From: Fasciolopsis buskii
Taxonomy: Eukaryota; Platyhelminthes; Trematoda; Plagiorchiida; Fasciolidae
DNA length: 64,000 bases
NCBI GenBank assembly: GCA_008360955.1
Contig: LUCM01003858.1
Span: 1 to 64,000 of the forward strand
Direction: 5' to 3'
In this document: piece by piece, positions 35,656-47,326 of the stretch
Layout: every line of letters starts with the position of its first letter
Numbering within the stretch: position 1 is the first letter of the stretch
Notes under the pieces: model-generated
The model's database searches: none
The model's input: only the letters and a program-made list of their open reading frames with translations
Told to the model about the DNA's origin: nothing
Position numbers and translations under genes: made by a program

Positions 35656-35682
35656 AATAAAAATGGGGTTTGGACGCTACAG
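35656..35682 (+). CDS. Micro-exon of the + strand helical-repeat gene
   Basis: The acceptor TTCTGGTTGCTTGTTCAG is followed by nine codons (NKNGVWTLQ) and CAG/GTGATA, phase 0 at both ends. The frame stays open to 35847, so the exon may be longer, and an alternative AG (CTACAG at 35682) followed by another open frame (DKMDTSADQKRIIFTSLIE) exists. Confidence 0.35.
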
Positions 35683-36656
35683 GTGATAAGGATAAAATGG
35701 ATACTTCAGCTGATCAAAAGCGCATTATCTTTACATCACTCATCGAAAGACGTCGGTGACTTCATTTTTCGTCGATTTCCCGATCCACGTAGTTGTAGGT
35801 TGTCATCCTTTGGATTCCCGTTCGCCATCCTCCACAGTCGGTTGTGATTTTGTTTCTAATTGGTTGTAGATGACTATTACCTAAATGTAGATTTCTTCTA
35901 CTCATGGTATTCTTGCATTTAAAATCTGTACATGGTTCTGCGAAACCTGTACGTACGGTTCTTCCTATTAACGAATGTGAAATGTAACCCAGATTACCAT
36001 ACCTGATTTTCCAATTCCTCTGCGTGGTTCTCTTTTTTGCTTACTTTATTGCAATGTTGATGCTCCATTAAATTCAAAAATGTATTTTTGCTATTCAGTT
36101 GACAATTATTGTTTAACAGTCCACTTCAATTATCGATCGTTCATGAATCCGCTCATGGTTAGTTTATCCAAACAAAGCCGAAATCACTCAATTCCGTCTT
36201 CCCCATAGTTATCACGTTCTCACGCTGTTATAATGAGTACCAGTAATATGTTGCCACTCTTCTTAACGGTTCATTGAGGTTCATGCGTAGACATCAGTGA
36301 TATGGAAAAGCCTTGGATTCTAAATGGGAAGATACGGTCGGATTTCCCGTCCTGGATTTCTGCGTGGTCTGTGCTCCATTCCAACTGGCACCGGACATAA
36401 TGACGGAGGCTCGCAGCGGGGCACGGACTCGACACAGATGTGTTGGCATTGCAATATGACGTCGCCATTGGTAATTCTCGTAAGCTGTCCCAGTCTCACA
36501 CCAACACTTGGGTAGCATTTGGTTCAAGCCAAACGATTTATGTAGCCTGTCGATCCGTCCATCGTCCGCGTAGAGCGTTGATTCGTACGCTATGGGGGAC
36601 AATTTAGAACTCGATTCATCTGATGAATGCACCCAGCTTTTGTGGTCATCTGTCAG

Positions 36657-36716
36657 AAATACGCAGACAATAATTATCCCGAGGCTTTGGCTTTAGATGA
36701 AGATGTCGCTGGAAAG
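36657..36716 (+). CDS. Exon of the + strand helical-repeat gene
   Basis: Exactly 20 codons (KYADNNYPEALALDEDVAGK) lie between TGGTCATCTGTCAG and AAG/GTCACC, phase 0 on both sides. The phase agrees with both neighbours. The donor is below average. Confidence 0.4.
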
Positions 36717-37680
36717 GTCACCTCAGGACTAACCCGAAATAGAACGGCCTACACTAACCCATGCAGACATGACCTCCAATTTTACCCACAGGACGGTGTA
36801 ACTTACCGTGAACCGTATCATTTTACTTTACAGTCGCTAGAAGTGAGCTGTCCTGTTTGAGAATAGTCGTCGTCTATCTTTAGTCGACCCCTAACTCTGT
36901 AGCATAGCTTAAGTCTAATGGTGAGGTCGAATGTTTGTGCGAATGTTGTGTAAATTATCTAATTTAATGTGTCGCCTAAGATGGCCGACACAACATTGTC
37001 AAATGTTTACAATACAATAACGGGCTAGTCTGAATAGTTGGTAAACAGTCGACTGCTTGATTATCGTAGATGGCCTCTGCCAAGAGTGAAATAAAGGCAG
37101 GTAAAACTGGAAAAACCATTCTAAAGCAACTCTATGCCAGGTAATGTTTATATGCTGTTGCGAATTGCAATGGCAGGTGTTGAGCCTCCGTTTTTGGCAT
37201 TCACATCCTTGGTGGTGTTTCATTTCCATTCGAAAAGACGTTTTCATCTTACAAGAGTTTATTTGTCGATTTTTTGATGTACATCAAACCGCACTCCGGT
37301 CCTCACAAAAGCCAAATCATACAGCTTTGAAAGTTTGTTAGACCAGAAACCACGTAATCGAAGCTTGAATTCGTATAGAGCCGGAAAATCGGCATTGGTC
37401 TGAGCTAAAATGTCAGCACATAAGAGGCGTCAACCCTGCTTAGTGGTACATATTTTTTCACTCATTCAGCTTGCGTTCACCGGACTGGTGAATAAATGAA
37501 CAAATAAGTAAATATTGTTTATTGATATCCATCGTTTACGTAGATTACTCCAATTTGTAGGATTCTAATCTCTCGAGTTATCAGGTTATTTGCAAATTAG
37601 TTAACGAATTCTACCGTCCATAACCTCAAAAAGAACGAGAATTTCAAATGCATGATTGCGCTGTTCATCTGTTCAGATGT

Positions 37681-37911
37681 TTAATAATAGAATTTAAAAT
37701 GTCTTGTCTTGAATCGGAGACCGTCTTTGTTCAGTTTGTTTTCCCTCACTATGCAATTCTTGTCGACAGATGGACCTTTGCAAATGACGGCAAAGTACAT
37801 GTCACTTAACATATTTTTGTCCCATTCGGTCAGTGATACACAGCATCCGGTTTTAAGTAGAATTATTTGTCCTTTACCATTTATTTGCAGTTCTGGTCTC
37901 TGATCACTCAT
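37681..37911 (-). CDS. Open - strand frame, possible exon (conflicts with + exon)
   Basis: A 76-codon frame after GAGTTAACCAG reads MSDQRPELQINGKGQIILLK and continues CCVSLTEWDKNMLSDMYFAV. It looks like a real protein segment and could be an exon of a - strand gene. It overlaps the + exon at 37891-38001 by 21 bases, so the two would be antisense neighbours or one is spurious. Confidence 0.28.
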   Translation of the reverse strand: MSDQRPELQINGKGQIILLKTGCCVSLTEWDKNMLSDMYFAVICKGPSVDKNCIVRENKLNKDGLRFKTRHFKFYY

Positions 37912-38001
37912 CTGGTTAACTCATGCGGCGTCAATCACTTTGTGCACTGTTTGATGCCAACCATACGTTTCAACTACAATCTGGAGGCAGCCGGTCATCC
38001 C
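37891..38001 (+). CDS. Exon of the + strand helical-repeat gene
   Basis: The acceptor TTTACCATTTATTTGCAG is followed by 37 codons: FWSLITHLVNSCGVNHFVHC, then LMPTIRFNYNLEAAGHP, ending at a GTATAA donor, phase 0 to phase 0. A different + frame (37923-38187, with RLKLDIDQAVRIVRDVG, donor GTATGT) overlaps it and is also protein-like. Phase favours the first because the second has an in-frame TAA just before its only ATG and no acceptor of its own. Confidence 0.42.
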
Positions 38002-38537
38002 GTATAAATACACCAGTGAGGCTCAAATTAGATATTGATCAGGCTGTGCGTATTGTGCGCGATGTGGGCGTGCAATCTGGTGTAAACGGTGAATTATGTG
38101 GGGATGCCTGCAGATTAATAAATGAGGCTATTTTATTCAACCGGAAACAAATAAGTGCATTCGAGGGAAGCCGGACACATATTAACGGTATGTTTGATCA
38201 ATTTTCTCCCTTTTCCAACATACTGATATAAATAAGTGAACAAGTAATAATAATGATAATTACCTCGTCTGTATAAGTTTCTATGCCCAGTCAAACTTGT
38301 TGCATCGTTTTTAGTCATGGACCTTATTTTTCACCCCCATATGTCTTCATCTTTTCGGCATTGTTGGTACGCCTGGCTACATCTGTTCTCTGCTGTTTTG
38401 TTTGGTTCACTAAAATGCATTTGACTTACCGTCGGTTCTGAGATGCATTTAAACGGTCTATCTGCCCTTCCTGTTGGACTTAAAGCGATGTGCGGTTCTT
38501 GTCTAGACCTGGATGCATTTTTCCGAACGGTGGAATG

Positions 38538-38783
38538 TTATCTTTCATAAAGCTGCGCTATGTCACAGATCATCATCTGAACACAGTCTCTCAATAAGGG
38601 CTCATTAAACAGAAAACTCGTACGGTAAATTTCATTGCCATTGGTCCCTTGTTGAGGACCGTTGTTAGCTGAAACACGATCCCGTAAGGACGACAAAGGC
38701 GGAACATTTAGCGAAGGATTTGTGGAATGGTAGTAAAAGGGGTCTCCGAAATGGATACCGACAAAGTGCGTGCAACTATCCAT
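38538..38783 (-). CDS. Open - strand frame, possible exon
   Basis: 81 codons: MDSCTHFVGIHFGDPFYYHS, then NPSLNVPPLSSLRDRV, GTNGNEIYRTSFLFNEP and LLRDCVQMMICDIAQL to a TAA. The only AG upstream (GATTCACGAG) is a poor acceptor. No family recognised. Confidence 0.28.
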   Translation of the reverse strand: MDSCTHFVGIHFGDPFYYHSTNPSLNVPPLSSLRDRVSANNGPQQGTNGNEIYRTSFLFNEPLLRDCVQMMICDIAQLYER

Positions 38784-38799
38784 CCTCGTGAATCAAGAT

Positions 38800-39000
38800 G
38801 AGTTTGGTGGTAGGCCCCAACTCACTTACCCAGCTCGTTACTTCACTGTTACGTGGTTCTGTGTCACTCCAAGTTTCAGGGCTCACGGTTGCCGTTCCTG
38901 ACTGTCCCGTGCAGTTACCCTAGTGGCCATGAGGTATACCTATCTCATTACAATCATGCGTGATGCATGTCATAAAAATGTAGAATCTGAGCCATTTGAA
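38800..39000 (+). repeat. SINE-like repeat, second family, copy 1
   Basis: It shares the order TTCTGTGNCACTCCANGTTTC, then GGTTGCCG, GTGNNGTNACCCTNGTG and CATGTCATAA with 61100-61350. Copy 2 has a box-B-like GAGGTTTGAATCC. Roughly 150 bp align with many differences. Confidence 0.5.
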
Positions 39001-40690
39001 CTCGAATTTATTTCGTTTTGACCGCAGACGGATTCCAATTTCTGTGCGCACGATTTAATCAAACTGTTACTTCATCAGTTTGCCTTGGTGTAAAAATATT
39101 ACTTACTATTGTAAATAATGGGTATTTTTATCCACATACAACTTAGACTGGACCATTTTGTCACTATGTGAGTTTCTGCGCGTGGTTCTTTTTAGGATAC
39201 GTTAAGCTAGAATTAACATAATTTGACCTCACATATTCTATCACAACCCATCTTTCATCTGTAAATGTGATGTTAACGCGAGTCAAACATCAAGATTTGT
39301 GCGGCACTGGTCTGTTGATGCTATATCCATTTGACGTCAATCAGGCATGCATGTACACACCCAACAGGGGAATAGCTAATACCGATACCACCAAACCGTG
39401 CATATCTGTTTCACCGAACTTGTGAGTGCATTGGTGTTTTCGTGTTGTTCATGTTTTTACGCCATTTTCGCCTTTTTATGTTCACTCGAGAATTTACCTG
39501 GGCGCGCTTCCGTGGCCCATGTTTTGTCTTTACATTTCTTCATAATATATGAAGACATTGGATGTCGTGATAAATGATCTCTGTGTGAGACGAAGTACAC
39601 AAAAATAGCCATTTATTCATTAAACCGGGTCTGGTGATGCGATCACGGGTTTTACAACGTGAATTTCACTTCTCCGCTTGTCAACCTAGCAAAATGTCTG
39701 GTGTCCTTTTTTCTGAAAATATTATACTTGGTGGTTTCGATATTAGAGGTGGTAAAAAATCCTCAGGCTATTCCCTTTTGGTTCGAATATTTCCTTCGTA
39801 ACAAAATACTTGCATCTGTTTCGCAGTGTGTAAGCGACTTATTGAATTAGCCATTCGTTTAGTCAGTCTGTTAGTCAGTTAACGAGTATGAACGAGACCA
39901 ATGTTCCCACTTTGTTGTGCGATTCTCCTATTTACTTCGAAAAAATATTAATGATATCCAAAGTTACCCCTAATGGTTCGGTGCTGCCATCAAACTAAAC
40001 GTCACGTACTCTGCACGGACACATTTGTATATCTGCACTTCAAGTTACACTGGTCAGACGTTACACCAGTTCAAAATTCGCGATACTTGCAGGTTGTTTC
40101 TGGTTACAGATAGGTCTTATTTGCGCAGTTCCAAGTTACTTTGGAACGATCTCCAACTAAGGTGAAATTGACGAGATTATATTATGACGACATGAAATTC
40201 TGCCAATGGAAAAATGCCTAACCCTGAAAGGTTTTTTCATCATCCTCGCCCAACTGGTGACTGATTGAGATGCGTAGGTATAGAATTTGACTTTGATCGC
40301 TATCACACCTCTCCAATCTGATGGTTACCAAGCTAGCTGTTGCCCAGAACTCGGAAATTGTCGGTGCGATCTAGAAACAAGGGCTCCAATTTTGCAAAAA
40401 ACAGTGAACTGCTGTCTAACTGGATCATTAACTAAAACAGGCTTTTAACGTACACCCCAGCCATTCACTCGGTGAGCAGAAGAAGCGGTCATAATCCATA
40501 CTAGATTTTTGTTGTGGTTTTGATTTAATTTATTTGCCTAGTGAACAGTTTCTAACAGAACATGGTACACGGTGATTGTTGTTTTCAATAAATTATCTGC
40601 GTAGACCTGATATCTCTTGCCATCGTGCATGTTAGGAGAACTACAATGACTGCTGAAAGTAGTATGGATCGTTTTTCATGCATTATTAAT
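39001..40690. other. No gene recognised (probable intron)
   Basis: No long frames with paired splice sites. Under the gene model it is intron between the exons at 37891 and 40731. Confidence 0.4.
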
Positions 40691-40730
40691 GCTTCATTCT
40701 TGTTTACCGGGGTTTGCAAATGGAACGCAG

Positions 40731-40944
40731 TTGTTGAGCCTCTTTATCGGTGTCGGATCTGAACTCTCATCTGGGCACCACTCATCTCTTCACATTGCCC
40801 CAGTTGACACACTGTGTCACACTGACGAATTTGGAGTATTTCGTAACCATATGAAGTTCATATATCTGCCGAAGTTGCACTATCGCTGGTTATCTGCAAC
40901 AACAAATTTACAGTTTGGAATGTTACCGGAGAGTTTTGTTATTA
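40731..40944 (+). CDS. Exon of the + strand helical-repeat gene
   Basis: The frame opens LLSLFIGVGSELSSGHHSS and continues HIAPVDTLCHTDEFGVF, FIYLPKLHYRWLSATTNLQF, then GMLPESFVIS at a GTAAAC donor. Start phase 0 fits the previous exon, and the single base left at the end (A) completes AGA with the next exon. The acceptor (ATGGAACGCAG) is short of pyrimidines, so the 5' edge is unsure. Confidence 0.42.
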
Positions 40945-41799
40945 GTAAACCGGTGTTCGAAACATGTTCTTCGAGCAACTGAAGTCGAGTACGAAGTTCG
41001 CTTTCTGTGTGATTTCTTTAACAAACATTGGAATGTTCTTGTTGCACAGGACCGGTGAATTGCCAAATTTATTCATGGACTATGGTAGTGGTACTCGTGT
41101 CAGAATGCAAACATCCCGTTCTTTCGTCGACATGCTAAGTTGATCTAATGGATGATTGCGGAGCGCATGTGACTTGTCTGTATATCCCATTTTTTACCAG
41201 TTTGTAATCAAGCGTGACTCATACGTTGCAAGTTGAAAAATAATGTAGCACGTTCGGTGTGTGTGACAGGAAAATGGTTGGGAAAAATACTAACGAGTAT
41301 GTTCATTTTCTAACGTGCGGTGCCGGCCTACGATCTTGCACACGATCATATTTCAAGGACAGCAATTGTGTCTTGATTGTTAGAATTGGAGATAATAACG
41401 ATGTTTTGGAGATTCATCAGGAGCGCAAACGCGCAGTTTTATTCGGCTTCTTCGTGTATGCACGTTAAACTCAAGGGAGCGGTCAGGTATTCCGATGATA
41501 GCCCACTGAAGGATGCGTTCACGGTGATATATTTTATCTCGGCCGGTCATTTTAGTTGTAATTCAATAATTGTTAGTAGGACACCCAAAGACCCCGTGAT
41601 TATCGGCTAGTCTCTACTAATTCGTCCTGTTTTTGCCTTTACAGTTAACAAAAAGCCATACTCTACATAACGTTCTCCTGTTTGTGCCTCGATTTGTGGT
41701 CTGGGCGCCGCGTCGTTTTCTGTCGCTGTACCTCAAGCATTTTGCATGAACACCAAAGAGTATTCGGCGAGTGAGCATAGGCATCCGAGTTGTCACAGA

Positions 41800-42003
41800 T
41801 TATTTAGACTGGTTGACTTGATTATAAGGCCAGTGTACGTAGTCAAAAGGCGTGGCGAAAATGCGCTTCATGTGTGATGCTTTTTGTGACCAACGGAATT
41901 CATGACTTCCGAGTACATTCATGTGAATTCGGATCTCATCACGAACCGCGTTTAATGCTGCTTGCTCGCAATTGCAACTAACTGCTGTACACCAGTCAGT
42001 CAT
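41800..42003 (-). CDS. Open - strand frame, possible terminal exon
   Basis: 67 codons: MTDWCTAVSCNCEQAALNAV, then RDEIRIHMNVLGSHEFRWS and ending HWPYNQVNQSK before TAA. It is protein-like but no acceptor of quality was found. It falls in an intron of the + strand gene. Confidence 0.22.
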   Translation of the reverse strand: MTDWCTAVSCNCEQAALNAVRDEIRIHMNVLGSHEFRWSQKASHMKRIFATPFDYVHWPYNQVNQSK

Positions 42004-42425
42004 AAAACATGTCGGTAATCTGTTGTTGTATACCGCAACGTGTCTAGACGGTAAACTAGACCGGTGAGATGCAATGCACCTTATTGGCTTACGTTAGGGT
42101 ATGCGGTTACTCGTACTTTTTTCTGACTTGTGAAAAATGGAAGGCTGCATGTTTGGATCATCTTTTCGCATCCTTATCACCACTGAAATGTGTGTTTCAC
42201 GAACCCACAGAAGCATGTGGACAACACATGATTTCACGAAATGACCATGTAATTTTCGATTGACTCTGAAATCGGTATGGACTAGTTTGCCGACTTACTG
42301 CGACTGGGGTATATCCGGCAACACTGTGAACCCTACATCTTTATGTTGTTCATCTTAGCATTACTATCTTTCATTGATAGGTCCTACGAATGAATGTTAA
42401 GTTTACTTTTTTACAACACTGACAG

Positions 42426-42573
42426 GAATAGCATGGATCACATTGGCTACGGATGCAGCGTTCCTGAACGGCTTGCTGAGCCTGATTTGTAATGGATCTG
42501 GTGTCCCAAAGAATCAAGAAGCTGGTTCAGTTTTATTGTGCAATTTGTGCATGATTCTTTCCAAGGATTTACG
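42426..42573 (+). CDS. Exon of the + strand helical-repeat gene (best single exon)
   Basis: A CACTGACAG acceptor and a textbook donor (TTACG/GTAAGT) enclose 148 bases: two leading bases, 48 codons, two trailing bases. The peptide reads IAWITLATDAAFLNGLLSLI, then CNGSGVPKNQEAGSVLLC and NLCMILSKDL. The alternation of Leu/Ile/Ala in helical spacing with a short polar break (NGSGVPKNQE) is typical of a HEAT/ARM helix pair. Phases fit both neighbours. Confidence 0.6.
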
Positions 42574-43460
42574 GTAAGTATTTTGTAGTTCAGGATCCAG
42601 TTTGTAGACCCTTAACGGGAGGATTTCCGTCAGATAATAAGAAATGCCATAGTTGAAGCGAATAGATTAATCTTATCTTTCTCTGCCTTCGTTTCAATTT
42701 TCCGGCCGTTAATTATCTCCATCGTCACTCGTCAAATAAGTTGATTTCCCGATCCTTGATGATCGTTTGTCGTGCAAAGATATATTGAGGGTGCAAAAAG
42801 TCCACGAATGCTATCATCTCTCACTAAGCCACGGACTGTGATAGATGCGGATTTCAGTTTTTGCTGTATGCACGTCGTAAGCTGCATCCAACTTTTGAAG
42901 AAAAAAAAATCGTTCTCGCATGATATAGCGTCACTGGACGTACCATTGATTTTTCTACAAGCATTATGATAAACAACTTTCCGAATGGGTTGGCGAAGCA
43001 TGCCCAGTTTTGCGATGCATGTTTTTTTTTGTAAAATATCACTCGACTGTGTACATTAATATGTGCTAGCGACAAATTTAATAGCGATCATGCAATCAGC
43101 TGAATGTTTAATATCGTGAACTCAGTATAATTTACAGAATACTTGAATTGTCTTCTTGGTGCTTCGTCATCTATGTGATTCCTACAAACACCGTAGAGTT
43201 GTTTCACTTGCTGTGTTATAATTGACGAGCTAGGCTGCATACCTAAAGAGCCTTCGAACCAGAACTCAGATCCTGTTTTCGTAGCAGTAAATCATTCACG
43301 TCCTAACTTGAAACCATCTGAAGTTTCAGCCGTATAATCCATTTTGCCGCTATCTTCGGATGGCAACAATCTGTTATTCGGAGTGCGATGTTATCTTTAA
43401 GTGGGCACTTTCACCAAAATCTATTCATTTAAAGTTGTCGATGGAACTTAATTATTTCAG

Positions 43461-43577
43461 AGTCATAGTTTGTGGGAGACTTCACCTGTTGAAGACCGTG
43501 TTCGGCGAAAATTTGCGGCTCGCTAGCTGCGGCCTACAATCTCTTTGCTTCGATATCTGGTCCTTAGCCTTACCAAC
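43461..43577 (+). CDS. Exon of the + strand helical-repeat gene
   Basis: A good acceptor (AACTTAATTATTTCAG) and a GTAATA donor bound 117 bases: one leading base, 38 codons, two trailing. The peptide is VIVCGRLHLLKTVFGENLRL then ASCGLQSLCFDIWSLALP. The split codons join on both sides without a stop (CG+A, AC+T). Confidence 0.5.
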
Positions 43578-44804
43578 GTAATATTGGAAAAATACTTTTT
43601 GCTAATTTTGGTGTTACAAAGACGGGTGAACATGCATTGGTTCCCATCCAGGTAAATTGCGATCTAGACTAACGAATTCGGTATAATTATACTCTCATTT
43701 ATTAGAATCACATTCCTTATGCAATATTTAAACCCATTACGTCTGCTTTGAATTCGATCGCCGCTCTATCCCTTTCATTCACTAGCGTATGTCCAATGAG
43801 TCTTCATGAGTGAATTTTTCCATAATTCGTTAGTGTCACAATATTTTGGTGCTTCCTTCGTGATTCGCTTTCAGCAGTATGTTTGAAAGTTGTAAAGGTT
43901 GTGAACAATGCTAAAAATTCGCGAATTTTGTGTAAATTTGTTCGAAAAACTATATGCGGTTTATCTTCGGATCTTGGAGAATGGCTTTGTACGTTTTAAG
44001 ATAATGATTGTTGATCTCGTGATTCTAACTGATCATTTTCCCATCAGTACAACGTAACGTATCCAAGCCGGTCTTCTGTCACAGACTTTGGATTCAATTA
44101 GGCCCGGTGCAGTGAAACCATTTTCGCAAAGTGTTGATAACTACTAGCTGAAATCATTTTAAGGCATGAAGTCTTTTATCCGATTTGTTTAGATAAAGAA
44201 GACATGTCGCGAGATGCATGCATTTCTTTTACCATTTCCGATCGTTAACGTAAAACATTATATTTTTACACCATAGATTGGGGAGAATTGAGCTAGGTGA
44301 GAATCGTCGTAAATATATACGGTTACCGATAAAGTGTAGTGCTGGTTAGTGCCAAGGTAGACGCAGGATCACCGGTTCTGTTTCCAAAGCACTGACTGAT
44401 ACATGCTGATAGGCCTAGCCTCACTGAATGCCATTAGTTTAGGGTTTATATCGCCTTGTTTGAAATTCATCACAGAAAGACGGGTAGTCACTTGATGTTC
44501 GAATGAATGAAATCACTCAGTCTGGACCTCGGGCTATCGTCAATGTCTCCGGATTGTTCTTGCAGATTAGCCGATTTTCTGCTAATTGTATTTCGAGGGT
44601 GACTACTCATAATTTCTTAGTAGTGTAAATGTATTTCGAATATTTTTATTCAGCCTTACGTCCGTTTTGCACCGGACTGATTTCTGACGCACGAAATACT
44701 TGGACGGTTAGCTTGACTTTGTCCCAGGTTATTGATAAATTTAAAATGTAATCCAGCGTTTGACATGTAATAAAACAGGCTATTTTAAAAATCAAATTAA
44801 TAAA

Positions 44805-45392
44805 GTTATGTTCTGCTGCCGAGTTTGGCTGGTCTATGCACACACTGAAGCACAAGACACAAGTACTCGCGACGCACGATATCACAGGAGCGAACACAGC
44901 CTGTGGTCTAGTAGAACACGAACACACACACAGAAGTTGGAGACACAAAAAGTTCGGGCTCAAGACTCAGGGCCTGTAGTCGCGCAACGAATGGGACAGA
45001 TCTGCTGCTCCCTTGAATGAGCAGCCACACGGAACAATAAGCGGCGCGAAATACGAACAGCTAGCCCAGTCCGCCGGCAGAAGAGAGAAGACGAACACAG
45101 AGTAGTACTGCCGCGCGTTTATTGGTGACCCACCAACCTAAGTCCGAATTCAAGTGAGCTCTATCGTTTATTTAGTTTTGGTGGGTGGCCTTGATCGATG
45201 TGTGGACTAGCCAATCACAGAACGGGCTTTTGTGAATCATTTCGCGGACATATAAAAATATTCAACCGCGCAATATTCAAAATAACGTCAATTTCGAAAT
45301 ATTGAGAAAAGGACAGATTATTTTAGAAAATAACAGCAGGAATGAAATCTGCGGTTCCAAAAACCTTGGATTGGTCATCGACCATAACATCT
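44805..45392 (+). repeat. LTR-like interspersed repeat, copy 2
   Basis: Second copy of the repeat at 3430-3985, same orientation, beginning GTTATGTTCTGCTGCCGAG and ending TCGACCATAAC. It lies in the proposed intron between exons 43461 and 45480, so it is a passenger there. Frames inside it (44646-45020) are not genes. Confidence 0.65.
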
Positions 45393-45479
45393 TAATAAGG
45401 CGTTGACACCAAAGCCATTAATAAGCATACCCTTGGTTAACAATGATATTCGTTGGCAGTTTTCGTGTTGTTTCCTTAG

Positions 45480-45606
45480 TCTTGCAGATTCCGAAGCAAA
45501 AATATTGCGCATGGGACTACGCACGCTGACAGAAGCCATATATGTGCAAGTACCGAATTCTCTCACTCCATATGCTAGTCTTGATGAATACACTCGTATT
45601 TACAGG
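45480..45606 (+). CDS. Exon of the + strand helical-repeat gene, 3' edge uncertain
   Basis: After TCGTGTTGTTTCCTTAG the frame reads LADSEAKILRMGLRTLTEAI, then YVQVPNSLTPYASLDEYTR. It starts with one base that completes the codon from 43577. Possible donors are GTACCG at 45550, GTATTT at 45595 and GTCTCG at 45607; none gives the two trailing bases the exon at 47327 expects, so an exon may be missing between them. Confidence 0.48.
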
Positions 45607-46311
45607 GTCTCGAGTCCCTTTTCCTCATCGTTCCTTTGGTTTTCTTCCCACATATTTTTCATCTTTCTGAAGCATCACACTTCAAACGGAATTTAGCATT
45701 TTTTTAGCGCTTATTGGATTTTGTCTGATAGCAGATTGCCATACCACAAATATTCTTGTGCACAAACTTTAGAAACTGTATGCCATATATATTAATTCCT
45801 GGGTTGACATGCTAATAGGCCATTTTTTAACGTGACACGCTGCTTGGTTTCCCTCCACCAGAACCTTCATGAAACTAAAAGAAATCGCTGATATAGGAAA
45901 CACTTCGATATTTCAGAGCTTGAACTATAGGAATTCAACCACCAGACGTTTAGGGTATGCACCTTTTTGATTGAAATTCTGCCCGTCTATCAGTTACATT
46001 TTTTTAATGACATGCCTGTAGGAACATGCCCTTTAGTTACTAGGGCCCACCGCAAGGGGAGGTCAAGTATGATAAGGAGCCGTACGACGGCCATTTGTTG
46101 TTTACCATCAAGGTCATCGAGTGACCTGGAACTCAGCTCATTGACTTTTTGGAGTGACAGACGCTCATTCCGTTCGACCATCGCCTTTCATGTCTTTCTT
46201 TCGAATATCGCTGTTGTGGATTACTAACTCATTATCAGATGAATGAACTCTGTCGGGATATTCAGACTACTGGAGTCTCTGTTCTTCAACGAACTCAAAA
46301 TGGAAACAATA

Positions 46312-46552
46312 TCAGCCAGCTGAAGTGGTTTGACTTCTCAAGCCAAACGCCAAACCGCCAAGGATACAGGTTATGCTAACAGAGATCAAGTACAGAAACA
46401 ATTCAAAGCTATTGAATATGTGTTCACAGATGATTACTACCAACTGTGAACATGCGTTGACGGTATCATCTCGACTGGTAATGGAACGTTTACCAACCTC
46501 AGCGAATGGAATCTTATGTAAAACAACACACTGACTTGTGACCGATGTACAT
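46312..46552 (-). CDS. Possible exon with GPS-like cysteine/histidine motif and one membrane segment
   Basis: After GTGGTTTTAAATAG the - strand reads CTSVTSQCVVLHKIPFAEVG. The spacing C-x3-H-x3-F-A matches the end of a GPS proteolytic site (C-x-C-x-H-L-T-x-F-A), with the second Cys and the Leu-Thr changed. About 35 residues on comes a membrane-like stretch, FELFLYLISVSITCILGGL. Adhesion receptors and polycystin-1-type proteins have GPS then a first membrane helix at similar spacing. A single degenerate motif is weak evidence, and a GTAAAC donor after AEV would detach the membrane part. Confidence 0.25.
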
Positions 46553-46802
46553 CTATTTAAAACCACTGAGTGTATCTACTGCTCTGTCGGAGTCGCATGG
46601 ACCTCGGTAGAACAAAGATTTTAATTCACTGTAAAGGTATCATGCCGATTGACGAGGTTATGTGCCTTCACTACACACTTTGACAGGAATACTATACCCA
46701 AACCAGTGCGCTTCGACAGCCTACAAAAAGCGAAAAACTACTTTGGGGCTCTGATGATCCTATGTTTGCATCGAACATTACCGGTTCCATCATTTTCTTA
46801 GG

Positions 46803-46870
46803 CGTCATCATTATCGTTTAGCACTAAACAGCAAGGCGAGCTCCATCGACCCTGCGTTTTCCTCAGAACT
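46803..46870 (-). mobile_element. RTE family 1, 3' tail fragment
   Basis: On the - strand: GCCTTGCTGTTTAGTGCTAA followed by ACGATAATGATGACG, matching the last 40 bases and the (GAT)n tail of the family. It is heavily 5'-truncated. Confidence 0.7.
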
Positions 46871-46921
46871 GCGTGTATTCCTCAAGAGTGTGGAGAGTAT
46901 TTTCATTCGGACTTCACTCAG

Positions 46922-46960
46922 GTCTTCCAGCTATACGCACGTTATGTTGTTGTTCAGTGG
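46922..46960 (+). CDS. Possible short exon
   Basis: TTCGGACTTCACTCAG is followed by VFQLYARYVVVQW and a GTAAAT donor, phase 0 at both ends. It might lie between the exons at 45480 and 47327, but it does not repair the phase mismatch. Other frames here are open too. Confidence 0.2.
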
Positions 46961-47326
46961 GTAAATTTGACAGAAGATGCAGTCGGTTTCAAATTCAGTT
47001 ATGCGTTTCAGCTTGCAAAATAACGCGGTCCATGCGACCAGGGATGTCTCACTTGTTCTGCTAGCAGCATTCATTTGAGCCTTAGAGTTTATTTTTCTGT
47101 TGTTTTTTCGCTAATGGCCCATTCACACACCGGATGCCAGGCACGATTGTCACATACTCACCCAAATTTTTTCACGTTCGGTCTACTCAAGTTTACGAGT
47201 ATTCACCTCAAAGTTCTGCCATCGTTGACCATCGGAAATAATTCAGGGGACGGTTGAAATTGTAGAATGAACCCCAGATTGCTGTATTTATTCGCAATTA
47301 TGCTACAGAGATTGTTTCTGATTCAG

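Noticed and set aside
37923..38187. + frame MRRQSLCALFDANHTF to a GTATGT donor as an exon
   Set aside because: An in-frame TAA precedes the ATG and no acceptor lies between; the overlapping frame fits the neighbouring phases.
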